Source: Pisolithus tinctorius
Lineage: Eukaryota; Basidiomycota; Agaricomycetes; Boletales; Pisolithaceae
Reading direction: 5' to 3'
DNA: 64,000 nt
Assembly (NCBI GenBank): GCA_024663395.1
Contig: JANFAH010000004.1
Span: 124,001 to 188,000 of the forward strand
Both the position numbers and the translations under genes were made by a program. The notes under the pieces were generated by a model. It ran no database searches. It saw only the letters and a program-made list of their open reading frames with translations, and was not told where the DNA came from. Below are positions 49,660 through 61,612 of the stretch, one piece after another. Position 1 is the stretch's first letter. Each line of letters starts with the position of its first letter.

Positions 49660-52200
49660 TGCATTGGATAGCATGTGAGTGGAGACATGGCAGGTGATGT
49701 TGATGCATGGTGACCATCTTCATTGCCATGCTGTTGGACTTGGGTTCATAGATTGTGAGTGGAGTCATGGCAGGTGGGAGTGGATGCATGCTGACCATCT
49801 TCACTGCCACTCTGTTGGACTTGGGTTCATAGATTGTGAGTGGAGTCATGGCAGGTGGTGGTGGATGCATGCTGACCACCTTCACTGCCACTCTGTGGGA
49901 CTTGGGTTCATAGGCAGTGAGTGGAGTCATGGCAGGTGGGGGTGGATGTATGCTGACCATCTTCACTGCCACTCTGTTGGACTTGGGTTCATAGTTTGTG
50001 AGTGGAGCCATGGCAGGTGGTGGTGGGTGCATGCTGACCATTTTCACTGCCACTCTGTTGGACTTGGGTTCATAGGGAGTGAGTGGAGTCATGGCTGGAA
50101 GTGGTGGATGCATGCTGACCATCTCTACTGCCACTCTGTTGGACTTGGGTTCATAGGGAGTGAGTGGAGTCATGGCAGGTGGGGGTGGATGCATGCTGAC
50201 CATCTTCACTGCCACTCTGTTGGACTTGTGTTCATAGTTTGTGAGTGGAGTCATGGGTGGAGGAGGGGGATGCATGCTGACCATATTCACTGCCACTCTG
50301 TTGGACTTGGGTTTGTAGAAAGTGAGTAGAGTCATGGGTGGTGGTGGTGGATGCATGCTGACCATCTTCACTGCCACTCTGTCACACTTGGGTTCATAGG
50401 CAGTGAGTGGAGTCATGGCTGGTGGTGGAGGATGCATGCTGACCATCTTCACTGCCACTCTGTTGCACTTGGGTTCATAGGCAGTGAGTGGAGTCATGGC
50501 AGGTGGTGGTGGATGTATGCTGACCATCTTCACTGCCACTCTGTTGCACTTGGGTTCATAGAAAGTGAGTGGAGTCATGGCAGGTGGTGGTGGATGGATG
50601 CTGACCACTCTGTTGGACTGGGGTTCATAGGGAGTGAGTGGAGTTATGGCAGGTAGTAGTGGATGCATGTTGACCATTGTCACTGCCACTGTTGGACTTG
50701 TGTTCATAGTTAGTGAGTGGAGTCATGGCAGGTGGTGGTGGATGCATGCTGACCATCCTCACTGCCACTCTGTTGGACTTGGGTTCATAGCATGTGAGTG
50801 GAGTCATGGCAGGTGGTGGTGGTGCATGCTGACCATCTTCACTGCCACTCTGTTGCACTTGGGTTCATAGATTGTGAGTGGTGTCATGGTGGTGGATGCA
50901 TGCTAACCATCTTCACTGCCACTCTGTTGGACTTGGGTTCATAGGAAGTGAGTAGAGTTATGGGTGGCGGTGGCAGATGCATGCTGACCATCTTCGTTGC
51001 CACTCTGTCACACTTGGGTTCATAGGGAGTGAGTGGAGTCATGGCAGCTAGCAGCAGATACATGCTGACCATCTTCACTGCCACTCTGTTGGACTTGGGT
51101 TCATAGAGAGTGAGTGGAGTCATGGTAGGTGGTGGTGGATGCATGCTGACCATCTTCACTGCCACTCTGTTGGACTTGGGTTCATAGATTGTGAGTGGAG
51201 CCATGGCAGGTGGTGGTGGATGCATGCTAATCATCTTCACTGCCACTCTGTTGGACTTGTGTTCATAGTTTGTGAGTGGAGTCATGGCTGGTTGTGGTGG
51301 ATGCATGCTGACCATCTTCACTGCCACTCTGTTGGACTTGGGTTCATAGCATGTGAGTGCAGCCATGGCAGGTGGTGGTGGATGCATGCTAACCATCCCC
51401 ACTGCCACTCTGTTGGACTTGTGTTCATAGGAGGTGAGTGGAGTCATGGCTGGTTGTGGTGGATGCATGTTGACCATCTTCACTGCCACTCTGTCACACT
51501 TGGGTTCATAGGGAGTGAGTGGAGTCATGGCAGGTGGTGGTGGATGCATGCTGACCATTTTCACTGCCACTCTGTTGCACTTGGGTTCATAGCTAGTGAG
51601 TCAAGTCATGGCTGGTGGTAGAGGATGTATGCTGACCATCTTCACTGCCAATCTGTTGGACTTGGGTTCATAGTTTGTGAGTGGTGTCATGGTGGTGGAT
51701 ACATGCTGACCATCTTCACTGCCACTCTGTTGGCCTTGGGCTCATAGGAGGTGAGTGGAGTCATCACAGGTGGGGGTGGATGCATGCTGACCATCTTCAC
51801 TGCCACTGTTGGACTTGTGTTCATAGGAAGTGAGTGGAGTCATGGCTGGTGGTGGTGTATGTATGCTGACCATCTTCACTGCCACTCTGTTGGACTTGGG
51901 TTCATAGATTGTGAGTGGAGTCATGGCAGGTGGTGGTGGATGCATGCTGACCATCTTCACTGCCACTCTGTTGCACTTGGGTTCATAGGAAGTGAGTGGA
52001 GTCATGGCAGGTGGTGGTGGATGTATGCTGACCATCTTCACTGCCACTCTGTTGCACTTGGGTTCATAGAAAGTGAGTGGAGTCATGGCAGGTGGTGGTG
52101 GATGGATGCTGACCACTCTGTTGGACTGGGGTTCATAGGGAGTGAGGGTCACTTTGGATGTTAATGGTGGACTGACACTGATCAAGTTGCTTGGTTCATA
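49660..52200. repeat. 81-bp minisatellite, about 30 units
   Basis: Units such as GCATGCTGACCATCTTCACT...GGTTCATAG..GTGAGTGGAGTCATGGCAGG recur with an 81-bp period (for example at 49786, 49867, 49948 and 50029). Because 81 is a multiple of 3, long open frames run through both strands: 27-residue repeats with HADHLHCHSVGLGF on plus and MHPPPPAMTPLTPYEPKSNR on minus. Some units are shortened (near 50600, 50690, 50890 and 52110), and a 3' fraction repeats the order of an earlier block. CpG is almost absent. I treat the open frames as a by-product of the period. Confidence 0.9.
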
Positions 52201-52862
52201 GCCAGTGAGTGTGGCCATGACAGCTGGCAGTGGTGCATGTTTACTATTTCTCATGTCATGCTGTTGCAATCAAAGGAAGTAGGCTTCAGTTTTTCTCAGT
52301 ACTCAGTCACTAGTTTCTGAATATTGCATAGTTGGTGAGGTTAAAGAATGCATGCAGTTCAAGTCTCTAGTTTAACCTGATCTTTCAGGATGTATGTGGC
52401 CCTTTTATGCATGTCATTTTCATGCTTCTGTCCTGACCTATATCTACCAGGATGTTAGTGATCACCACCATTTTGCATTTTGACCACTGCTGACAGATTT
52501 CATGTAGGATGTAATCATCTTCCTCTGGATTTGTCATGCAATCAAAACTAATTTCATTGGCAGTTGGTTTGTGAATACCTCACCTCACCTTACATTTGCT
52601 TTCATGGTTATTGTGTAGGTTGTATGTTTCAGTTGCTTCTTCCTTCATCATGTTCAGAAAAGCTAATGCACAATGTCATAGCCTGTGATGTATCAAGGTA
52701 CCACAATTCCTGCAATGCCCTCCTTGGCCACCACTCCACAATCTTCCATGCAACATGTTGTAGAGCATGGCATTGGTAAATGGCATCTTTGTATGATGTC
52801 CCAGATGTATCTCATTGCTTCAGGTGCCTTACTTGTGTTTGAATATTCCTACTTCTTGTTGC

Positions 52863-53035
52863 AGGCAGAGACAGGCATGACTTCGCAGCAGTGCTGGGCA
52901 TTTGCTGTCAGAGCATATCAAACATCTGATGTCAAAGCTAAAGTTCACCAACTTATACAAGCAGCTTTTATGGAGCATGGTGAAGACATGAAAAATTTGT
53001 GCCCTATCCTTGTGGATATTGCACAGGAGAACCAA
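52863..53035 (+). CDS. Exon-like fragment, possibly C-terminal part of the GTPase gene
   Basis: The frame reads QAETGMTSQQCWAFAVRAYQ, then VKAKVHQLIQAAFMEHGEDM and LCPILVDIAQENQ. It is strongly helical, preceded by an acceptor-like TTGCAG and followed by an ambiguous 3' end. In related mushroom GTPases a helical segment follows the G domain, so this may belong to the gene at 48326, making the minisatellite part of an intron. It could equally be a fragment of another gene copy. Confidence 0.35.
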
Positions 53036-53080
53036 ATGTGTATGACACTATTTCCTCCACATTCATCATCAATGCCCTAA

Positions 53081-54082
53081 CATTTGTCTTGTGCAGCAAA
53101 GAGTGAGCACAGGAGGTGATTGACAATTTGGTCTTTAAAGTGGTAGGCTGAGATTGTAAGTTCCCCAGCTTCTCATGTTTGTAGTCTTTTGATGATATTA
53201 TTTCCAGCATGTGGATTGATGTGTCTTTTTGAATTCCTTACATTGGTGGCAAAATCATGCCAAAAAAAACATCCATACTAACATTGGCAAATCAACAAAA
53301 ATCTTATTGAATCTTATTTGACCTTATTGAGCTTAAATCTTGAGCCAAGGATAATGAGCCAAAATTAACATAATGTCAAAATTTAACTTGCCATGCTATG
53401 CAGTTTATCAAGCATGTATGACTTCAGATATACAAAACAAGTCACATGAGTCAGAATAGACCATGCTATCTATAGTATACAATGGATGTGACTATGAAAG
53501 CACAATGGAGGAGATGAATCATGAAAAAAGCATGACATATAGTTGAGGAAAAATTCAGTACTGCATATGGTCAGTGAAAGGTAAAAAGGTCTTCATACTC
53601 ACTATCATCTTCTCCCAAGCCCATAGCACTGGATGTCACTGTTCCTTTCTCGACATATGTCTGGATGTCCTCAACCATGAGTGCAAAATTCTCCTCAGAC
53701 AATCCTGTGATGGGCTCCAGGTAACACCTCATCACCACACCCTGGACAGTATCATTAAACTCATACTGGTTACCTTTGGGAGTGGTGGTGGCCCACACAC
53801 CAGCAGAATTGGAAGACCTGAAGGCAAGATGGTCATCTGTGACCAATGTGAGGGTTTAACAGACCTACAAATAAATTGTATCGGTATGATTCATGGAGGC
53901 AGGCCTCACTAGTGGCCATGCCAGAGAATTTTATGAGCTGAAATTGAATGTCAAACAGTGACCAAGTCAAGATGTTCAGAAATATGCTTACCAGGCCTCA
54001 CCAGCAGTGACACTGGAGAATTTTATGAGTTGAAATTGAATGTCAAACCATGGCCAAGTTGAGATGTTCAGAAATATGCATG
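53081..54082. other. CpG-poor intergenic region
   Basis: An open minus-strand frame at 53846-53571 (with ENFALMVEDIQTYVEKG and an acidic GEDDSEYEDLF) might be an exon of an unknown gene but cannot be supported further. 53940-53975 and 54013-54075 share a direct repeat (GAATTTTATGAG, TTGAAATTGAATGTCAAAC). Confidence 0.35.
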
Positions 54083-54279
54083 TGTTAGGGGTTATGCCCT
54101 GAAAATAGGAGTTACTTAGTATGGGCATGTGATACTGAGGTATCACATGCCTCCTCATATATAAATATTGTCTTGAAAATTTTAGATAGACATCCTTTTG
54201 TCTCTATGTCTTACTTTGCAAATACCATATGGTACACTTTGCACATGTGAGCTTGAGACAACCCAACAACAGCCTTACA
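54083..54279 (+). mobile_element. Candidate 5' LTR
   Basis: The stretch starts TGTTAGGGGTTATGCCCTGA, has a TATA-like CATATATAAATATTG near 54157 and ends CAGCCTTACA, so it has the TG...CA form of an LTR. A gag-like region follows. I found no matching 3' copy in the window, so the identification rests on position and form. Confidence 0.4.
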
Positions 54280-54329
54280 ATTTTTTGAAGTTCATTAATG
54301 AGTATTTGCAATGATGTGCACAACCTGCT

Positions 54330-57300
54330 CTTATGCAAGGGCAACAGCAACTAAACTGCCTGATGGAGGGGGTGAACCCCCTCCAGATGAAAATAATTGT
54401 TAGGAAGAAAAAGGACCTCCCAAGGTCTGAAGGGATAAGAAAAAGAAACAGAAAGAGGATCCAACCTCAAGGATCACAGTGCAGGGCACTAGTCAAGAAG
54501 TGGGTGCTATGCAGCCCAAAAATGAAGTGCCCATGCCTGGAGAGTTCCAAGCATCAGTAACAATGGAAGAAAATACTGAGAGAGGTACAAGGGAAGTGAG
54601 TCTGGCAGAGGTATTCATTGAAATGACGAGTCCATTGACCCCTCAGCTGTCTGAAATAGAGAACTCATGGGTGATGCACAACCCAAACAATCCTCAGGAT
54701 ATCGAGAGCCCTTTAAATTGAGTGTACATTGAAGGCGAGATGCCCTCAATGAGAGAACTCAACAAGGACATTCCTCTTGATCCTCAGGTAGCCTTAGTGG
54801 CTATGAATGAATTTCTGGAAAATATCCAGCAGCAATGGAGGGACTATGGGTACAGACCCAAAAGCTTCCATAACCATGGGATAGACCCAGGCAAGCATCA
54901 TGCTAATATGATAGAGCATATCAGACAAGCACTCAAAATAGAGAACCTTGAGGAGCAAACTAGTAGGGCTAGCAGCCCAGACACTAGGACAGCAACAAAG
55001 AGGGAAGAGGTAACTCCTCCTGCCCTGCAGGATAGACCTGCCTCAAGAGAAATCCATACAAATGAACAAGAACATTGTTCAACACAGGGGTATTTAACCC
55101 CAGGAAGGCTACCAACAGGGTGAAGCTTTAGTACCCTGGTCAGAAGTAGAGGCAACAGGAACAGTCTTGCTCCTAGCATGCCAAATTGACTGGCATATCT
55201 GTCCAGGTGAGACTCAGACATCATTCACTATATGTATGGAACTAGAAGAGGAACAGCTATCCTCCATCAGATGGCACAAGACCATGCTATTGCAGTGAGG
55301 AATACAGTCAGAGGTGGACCTCTGGATGACAGAGGACCCCCTGATGATGATGGAGATAGTGATGGGGAGGATTGGAATCCCCCATGAAGGAGTGAAGGTC
55401 ACAGATGTCCCTATCTGGGATGAGGGAATGGACCAACAAAGGATGGCCCCCCCAAAGGAAGGAATCATAGGGGAGGCCCACCAGGAGGTGGTTTCCCCAG
55501 AGGAGATCCAGGCTTCCCTGGAGGGGATCTCCCCTCCAATGACAAAGATGACAATGATCATTATGGTCATGGAGGTCATGGGGGAGGCCCTGCAAGAGAT
55601 CAGGGAAATTGACCTAATTACTTAGGGGGATTCACCCTGGGAAATACAAGATATATCAACTTCATGCAAAACAGGTATGCTCAGCATATCTGGGAACAAG
55701 TGGGCCAGCCCACAGGACAATTGGGACCCAAGGTTAAAGCCATGGGTGTCCCAAAGCCAGGGAAATATAAAGGCCAGGATGACCTCAAGGAGTTTGACAA
55801 CTGGCTAGGACAGCTGCTCAAGTACTTCCATATGTTCAAAGTGACAGGCCTGGACTGCAATGTGGACAGGGTATTGCACACCTACACATACTTGGAGGGG
55901 TTGGCCTCCCAATGGTATGACCAGGAGGTTGAATCCCCTAACAGGCAGATTAGGGACTGGTCCTTTGAGGACCTGATCTGTGGACTCTTCAAACAATTTG
56001 TCCATGAAGCATCTGCACAGAACATGGCTGATCAATTTGACCACACTAGATATGAACATGAGAAAGGGGTTCTCACATTCTACAGTGACCTAAAATGTTG
56101 CACACACTGAATGGTGCAACCTCCAGATGATTATTCATTCTGGAGGAAGTTCTTGCATGGATTACTGCATACAATAATCAAGAGCATATTTGAAGCTTGC
56201 AGAATTTCTGCTGAACATTCAACAATTGAGGACATCCTTGAAGAAGTGCACCACATGGAAACAGCACAAAAAGCCATAAATATGCATATGAGATCAAGCC
56301 ACACTGGCTCTGGAGGGAAATCCTTCCAAGGACAAAGTGGTTTGTACTCACATGGAAGGAAGGGTGATCATAATCATCCAACAAATGAGAACTTTAAGTA
56401 CATACATATGTCTTTTCAAAGCATGGAGTGCCAGCCCATGTAACCTCAGACTGAGGCTCAGATTTTGTCTCTCACTTCTTCTGGTCACTTGGTAAGGCCT
56501 TAGATATGCACCTACACTTCACCTTAGGCTACCACCCTGAGGGTGATGGCCAGACTGAGAGGACCAACCAGACCTTGGAACAATATCTCCAAGTGTACTG
56601 CAACTATCAGCAGGACAACTGGGCTGACCTATTACCTCTGGCCGAGTTCACTTATAACAATGCTCCTAGTGCTACTACCAGTGTCTCACCATTCTTTGCT
56701 AATAAGGGCTACCACCCTAACATCTCAGTGTACCTGGAGCATGACCTCACCTCTGCTCAGGCTCATGACTATGCAGTTGACTTAGACTCACTACATCAAT
56801 ACCTACAGGAGGAAATGACCCTGGCACAACAGTGCTATCAAGGACTGGCCAATGCTAAATGCATGCTGGCTCCAGACTTCAAGGTCAGTGACCAAGTATA
56901 TGTCAAAGCCAAATACTTCTGGTCTACCCAGCCTTCCAAGAAGCTCTTGGAGAAGAATCTTGGACTGTATCTGGTCATAGCTCAGGCCAGTACCCATTCA
57001 TTCACACTGCACCTGCCAGACTCAATGCACACAGTCCACCCAGTCTTCCATGTCTCCCAACTTGAGCTGGCCATCCCTAATACCATCCCAAACTGGACTC
57101 AACCACCACCCCCACCAGTTGAAATTGATGGTGATCTAGAGTTCAAGGTAGCAGAGATCCTTGACTCTAAGGTCAACTGGCATTGCTGGTGTTGGCTTCA
57201 ATACTTGGTCTGGTGGACCAGCTACAAGGGGACCAATGAAGAGACCACTTGGGTACTCACTACAGAGCTGGACAACACATCTGAACTCATACAAGAATTT

Positions 57301-57339
57301 CACTCCAGCTACCCCAGTAAACCTGGCCCTTACCAATGA
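54330..57339 (+). mobile_element. Ty3/gypsy chromovirus remnant (gag and integrase end; pol core missing)
   Basis: 54330-55620 is a charged, Pro/Gly-rich gag leader in shifting frames. 55664-56110 encodes a retrotransposon gag core (KVKAMGVPKPGKYKGQDDLK, then LEGLASQWYDQEVESP); a TGA at 56108 interrupts it before the frame continues to 56443. 56500-57339 encodes the end of the integrase core (LGYHPEGDGQTERTNQTLEQ), the GPY/F-like part and a C-terminal chromodomain-like region (YLVWWTSYKGTNEETTW). Protease, reverse transcriptase, RNase H and the start of integrase are absent between 56450 and 56500. The element cannot move by itself. Confidence 0.8.
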
Positions 57340-57644
57340 GGACCGGTCTCAACCAGCCTCAGTTTCTGTTCTGTTCTCTATTGGTACCTAGTTTCTTTTG
57401 ATCTTATGCTTGCCCTGTTTTCCTTTTTACTCTCTTTCCTTGATTTACTTATGTTACTACCTGAGACCAAGACTGGACACTGTGAAGTACAGGTTTACCC
57501 TCAGGTGACTGGGCTTCAAGACCAGGTGACAGGGGCTAAGTCCGACCGACCAAAGTCAAGGCCGGGAGACAGGGGCCAAGTCCAGTTGGACCAGAGTTGA
57601 GGCTGGAGGTTAGGGGCTAAGTCCAGAGGACTGGACTTAAGGCT
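57340..57644. other. 3' flank of the gypsy remnant
   Basis: Short imperfect repeats of AGGGGCTAAGTCC/AGGGGCCAAGTCC occur at 57530-57625. No LTR end could be set. Confidence 0.3.
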
Positions 57645-57825
57645 GGGAGCATGGGAATAAGACCGGTAGCATGGGAATAAGACTGGTAGCATGGGAATAA
57701 GACTGGTAGTGTGGGAATAAGACTGGTAGCGTGGGAATAAGACTGGTAGCGTGGGAATAAGACCGTTAGCGTGGGAATAAGACCAGTAGCATGGGAATAA
57801 GACCGGTAGCATGGGAAACTGACCA
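57645..57825. repeat. 20-bp minisatellite, about 9 units
   Basis: The unit AAGACTGGTAGCATGGGAAT repeats head to tail with A/G and C/T substitutions (GGTAGCA versus GGTAGTG, GGTAGCG, CGTTAGC). Confidence 0.9.
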
Positions 57826-59103
57826 GTGTTGGAGTGTGCACAGGGGGAAGCCAGTCTGGGGTTGGATCTACCTCCCTTGGTCTCAGCTTATGTGCTGTAC
57901 CCTTATGCAAGCCAGGGAGAGGTCTGGTGTGAGTCAAAGTGTGGAATGCTGGTGAAAACCAAACAAATCCAACACAAAAGACAAATAAGAGCAAGTGGTG
58001 GTTTGCCTCCGTGGAACCTGGAGTGCAGAGAAACCTAAATGTGGGGGAGACTTCAAGTAGAGGTGCTCCTGGCACAAGTCGTCGACAAGTTACACAGGAG
58101 TAGATGAATGGATGATGACTGAGGAGGGGATGCTGAACAGAGTGAAGGTGTTCAGCTGAAAGTACGTGGGGGTAATGGACTTTGATAGAATATGCTCCTT
58201 GCACAAGTCAATGACAAGTTATGCAGGAGTGGGGGGGATGACTAAGACTGCTGACTAAGAGGAAGCTTCAGATGATGAAGGATGGCAGATAGACTCTTCC
58301 GAATGAGCCTCAACTACCAAGTATACAAATGATGACAGATAGACCCCTTTGTGGAGCCTCAACTGTTGACAATGAGATATGCTGAGCTGAGCTGAACTGA
58401 CTGCTGGATTGCTTCTGATTGCTTCCTGGTAGCTAAGTACATGGGGGTTTATATACTGTGGGGGGGGCACAGCTTGTGACAAACAAGGCACAAACACTTG
58501 GTAAGTAATGAGTAAGGACTGAATAATCATGATGAGTAAGTGAGAAATGAAAAGTAAGCAAGCAAAGAGGATTGGTAAGTATTGGCAATGAACAAGTCAA
58601 GGATAGTCAAAACATCACAGAATGAGTCAAATAGAGTCAGAAACCGAGTAAGCGCACTGATAGGTGATGCAAGTCAGATCTCAGCAGAGACATCTCCTGA
58701 TCCAAAGATGGCATGACAGATGGACAGTGTTTCCAAACAGGGAAGTATTAATTCCAGAATTGAAGGGCATGAGTCAGGCGTCAAAGGGGGCTAGGGCATT
58801 GGGGGTCTGTGGGGCAACGGGAGCATACGTGATCATGTCTCCCACCCTTCCATCCTCTCAGTGAAGTTAACAAAAACTTCATGGATGGGGTTCTGATGGA
58901 GGAGGAGAAGGGGGGACATCTTCTGCTGGATCTTGCAGTAAGAAGGCAAGATGCATGTCATACTCATCATGAATGCAATCAGGGAGGCTGGAGGACAGTA
59001 AATTATACTGCAGCTGTCGCAATGCGGGAAGAATGATGGATGAGATTGGAATAAAGATGGTGCAGGGAGCAGGGAGGAACAATCCATATGCTTCATCAAG
59101 AGG
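57826..59103. other. CpG-poor region without recognised gene
   Basis: 58060-58100 and 58195-58235 share GACAAGTTA.GCAGGAGT-like words. 58490-58640 is rich in GAGTAAG/AAGTAAG repeats. No coding similarity is seen. Confidence 0.3.
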
Positions 59104-59680
59104 AGAGACCAAAATGACCACATAAGACCTTTCTAACCAAGTGACAGACCTGAGGCAACCAAAGAACATCCTTCTGGAAGTCATACTGACAAGGAGAACA
59201 TGCTGACCAAGCTGCATGGGATGAGATGGGGCTGACAATGACAGGATGAACCAGGGGGCTTCAGGACAGAAGCTGGTAGGAATGCCTGGCAGATATACAT
59301 AGCCACTGTCTCTGGCAAATGAGACAAGCAAGATGACTGACGAAGAGGTGGCCATGATTGATGGACTTAGCGAAATGAGTGTCTGATGGATGGAGTGCTG
59401 TAGAAAAGCGCAGGGTGCAAGGATCCTCTCCAAATTTGGAAGGAAGAATCATGGGGCTGAGCACTTTAAGTGAGTGTGGGAATGGAGTCGATATCTTTGG
59501 AAATGGTGGAGATATGACAAAAACCGGAATGCCATACATGGGCACTAAAAACCTTTAACGTGCACTTAACTTGCTTCCTCTTTTCTCTTTAGCACTGATG
59601 ACTTGTTCTTGTGTGAAGGATGACTGTTAATGTCTGACAGTCTTTCTACACATGAGGCCTTTAGTCTTCATCTGCATGCT
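59104..59680. repeat. Direct duplication, copy A (about 575 bp)
   Basis: The segment from GACC..AA.GACCACATAAGACC to TTAGTCTTCATCTGCATGC recurs about 660 bp downstream (59763-60339) with scattered substitutions and no large gap. Many differences are G/A or C/T. Minus-strand open frames (59433-58879 and 59545-59261) run through it but resemble no known family. Confidence 0.85.
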
Positions 59681-59762
59681 TGGGCATTGTGCACAACTCA
59701 TCAACAAGTTAGGCAGAGTCAGCTGTAACCATGTCCACAACACCTTTGGTGTGTGACACTGG

Positions 59763-60339
59763 GGAGACTGAAACAACCACATAAGACCTTTCTAACTGAG
59801 TGACAGACCTGAGGTGACCAAAGAACATCCTTCTGGAAGTCATACTGACAAGGAGAACATGCTGACCAAGCTGCATGGGACGAGATGGGGCTGACAACAA
59901 CAGGATGAACCAGGGGGCTTCAGGACAGAAGCTGGTGGGAACACCTGGCAGATATACATAGCCATTGTCTCTGGCAAATGAGACAAGCAAGATGATTGAC
60001 AAAGAGGTGGCCATGATTGATGGACTTAGCAAAATGAGTGTCTGATGGATGGAGTGCTGTAGAAATGTGTAGGGTGCGAGGATCCTCTCCAAATTTGGAA
60101 GGAAGAATCGTGGGGCTGAGCACTTTAAGCAAGTGTGACAACTGAGTTGATATCTTTGGAAATGGTGGAGATACAACAAAAACCAGAATGCCATACACAG
60201 GCACTAAAAACCTTTAATGCGTGCTTAACTCACTTCCTCTTTTCTCTTTAGCACTGATGACTCATTCTTGTGTGAAGGATGACTGCTCACGTCCAGCAGT
60301 CTTTCTACGCATGAGGCCTTTAGTCTTCATCTGCATGCA
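59763..60339. repeat. Direct duplication, copy B (about 575 bp)
   Basis: This is the second copy of 59104-59680, for example GGAAGTCATACTGACAAGG at 59834 as at 59175. About 82 bp of unique sequence separate the copies. It ends in GCATGCATGGTGTGAGG. Confidence 0.85.
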
Positions 60340-61009
60340 TGGTGTGAGGAATCCACATTCCCTGGATGCGTAAGCCCCTATCATTAACCATTCCATGACT
60401 ACTGTTACATCCACTCCCCTCTTGCATTCACCATTGTCCACGTGCTACCTTCCCACACCCTCACTCCCTCTCACACAGTGCTATACCTGCAGCCACTGTG
60501 CTCTGGTTGTTGTTTTTCCTCAGACTTTTTCTCTTATCACAGTCTCTATTCCTTAGTACTTGTAGTATACCCTCAGCCTCTGTTTTGGCCTGTCTTCTGT
60601 GTACGCGCTGTTGCATGGCTTTCCTTTACCGTTCCCTGTCTTACTTAGGTTCTGGGTTTGCCCAGACTATAAAGCCCTGTACTTAGGTACAGAATGATAC
60701 CTTTTGGCACTTGGAAGGTCACCATGAGTTTCCTTTACACTTTGTCTACACCACATGTCTCGCATTCTGCCACACACGAACTACGTATACTGCTCGCACT
60801 GCTCGCATCACCAGTACTACTCTGTGGACCACACTGCACATGTCACAAATCACTACCACTACAAAGTGCTGGGTCCCACCTTCTAGTCCTGACAGTCCAG
60901 AATCCCTTGGGATGAACAATTCGTTCCCTTCATTTTTTATTGTTGTTATCTAAGTCATCTAGCTCATATTATACAGCTACTTGGACTTTTCCTACAACTG
61001 GAGCCCACT
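60340..61009 (+). mobile_element. LTR-like region upstream of a gag-like frame
   Basis: The region contains GACTATAAAGCCCTGTACTT at 60666 (a TATA/R-type context) and pyrimidine-rich tracts, and is followed by an open frame. It resembles the LTR and leader of a retroelement, but no second LTR was found, so this is tentative. Confidence 0.3.
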
Positions 61010-61470
61010 GTGAGGGATTCTGCTGTCACTTCCAGAAGGTCGCTCAGGCGCACTGCCGAATGCACCGAATTAGAAAATTTACACCTGCACTTTTGCAATC
61101 TCAACCTGTCAGAAGACTCTGACATTTTATGCCCTGTTTCACCTGTAACACCAGATCACACGCAATTACCCGCTGACATTCCATGGGTACTACCCACAAT
61201 CACTCCTCCTGATATTTCAGCAGATCAGATATCCATTGCGTCAGATCACCTAGATCTCACTGCCCCTGATTTTCCCAGTGGCTTTATCCACTCGACTCCC
61301 CAAAGGCCTGAAACCCCACCATCACCTTTAACACCTGTCACATCATCTGATTCATCATCACCAAGGCCCTCTTTTTCCCATCTCTTTGATGCCTCTGACA
61401 CTTCAGTCAACCCCCCTCAGAGACCTATTAGGTCTGGAGATTCTGATATAAGTATTAACCTAATAGGTGT
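61010..61470 (+). CDS. Pro/Ser-rich open frame, possibly gag N terminus
   Basis: The frame reads SRRSLRRTAECTELENLHLH, then a Pro/Ser/Asp-rich stretch (SPLTPVTSSDSSSPRPSFSH). Composition and position after an LTR-like region suit the N terminus of a retroelement gag. No capsid or pol sequence follows before the minisatellite at 61613. Confidence 0.3.
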
Positions 61471-61612
61471 CATTTTGTTGGGAATTCCCAACTTTTGGGG
61501 ATTCTCCACCACCATTGCTGGAGATTCTCCAGGGCAGCAATTTGATATGGTTGGAGAAAATGTTTTCTCCATAATATATATATATTATACATCAAATGAA
61601 AGGGTAGCTGGG

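Noticed and set aside
49583..50707. A 374-residue Pro-rich minus-strand open frame, and a matching plus-strand frame, as real proteins
   Set aside because: Both follow from an 81-bp repeat whose length is a multiple of three; frames are open on both strands and break where units are shortened.
49660..52200. CRISPR-like array
   Set aside because: The repeats are contiguous with no unique spacers, and the gene structure is eukaryotic.
59104..60339. The 575-bp repeats as an LTR pair
   Set aside because: Only about 82 bp separate them, they lack clear TG...CA ends, and no element body lies between.
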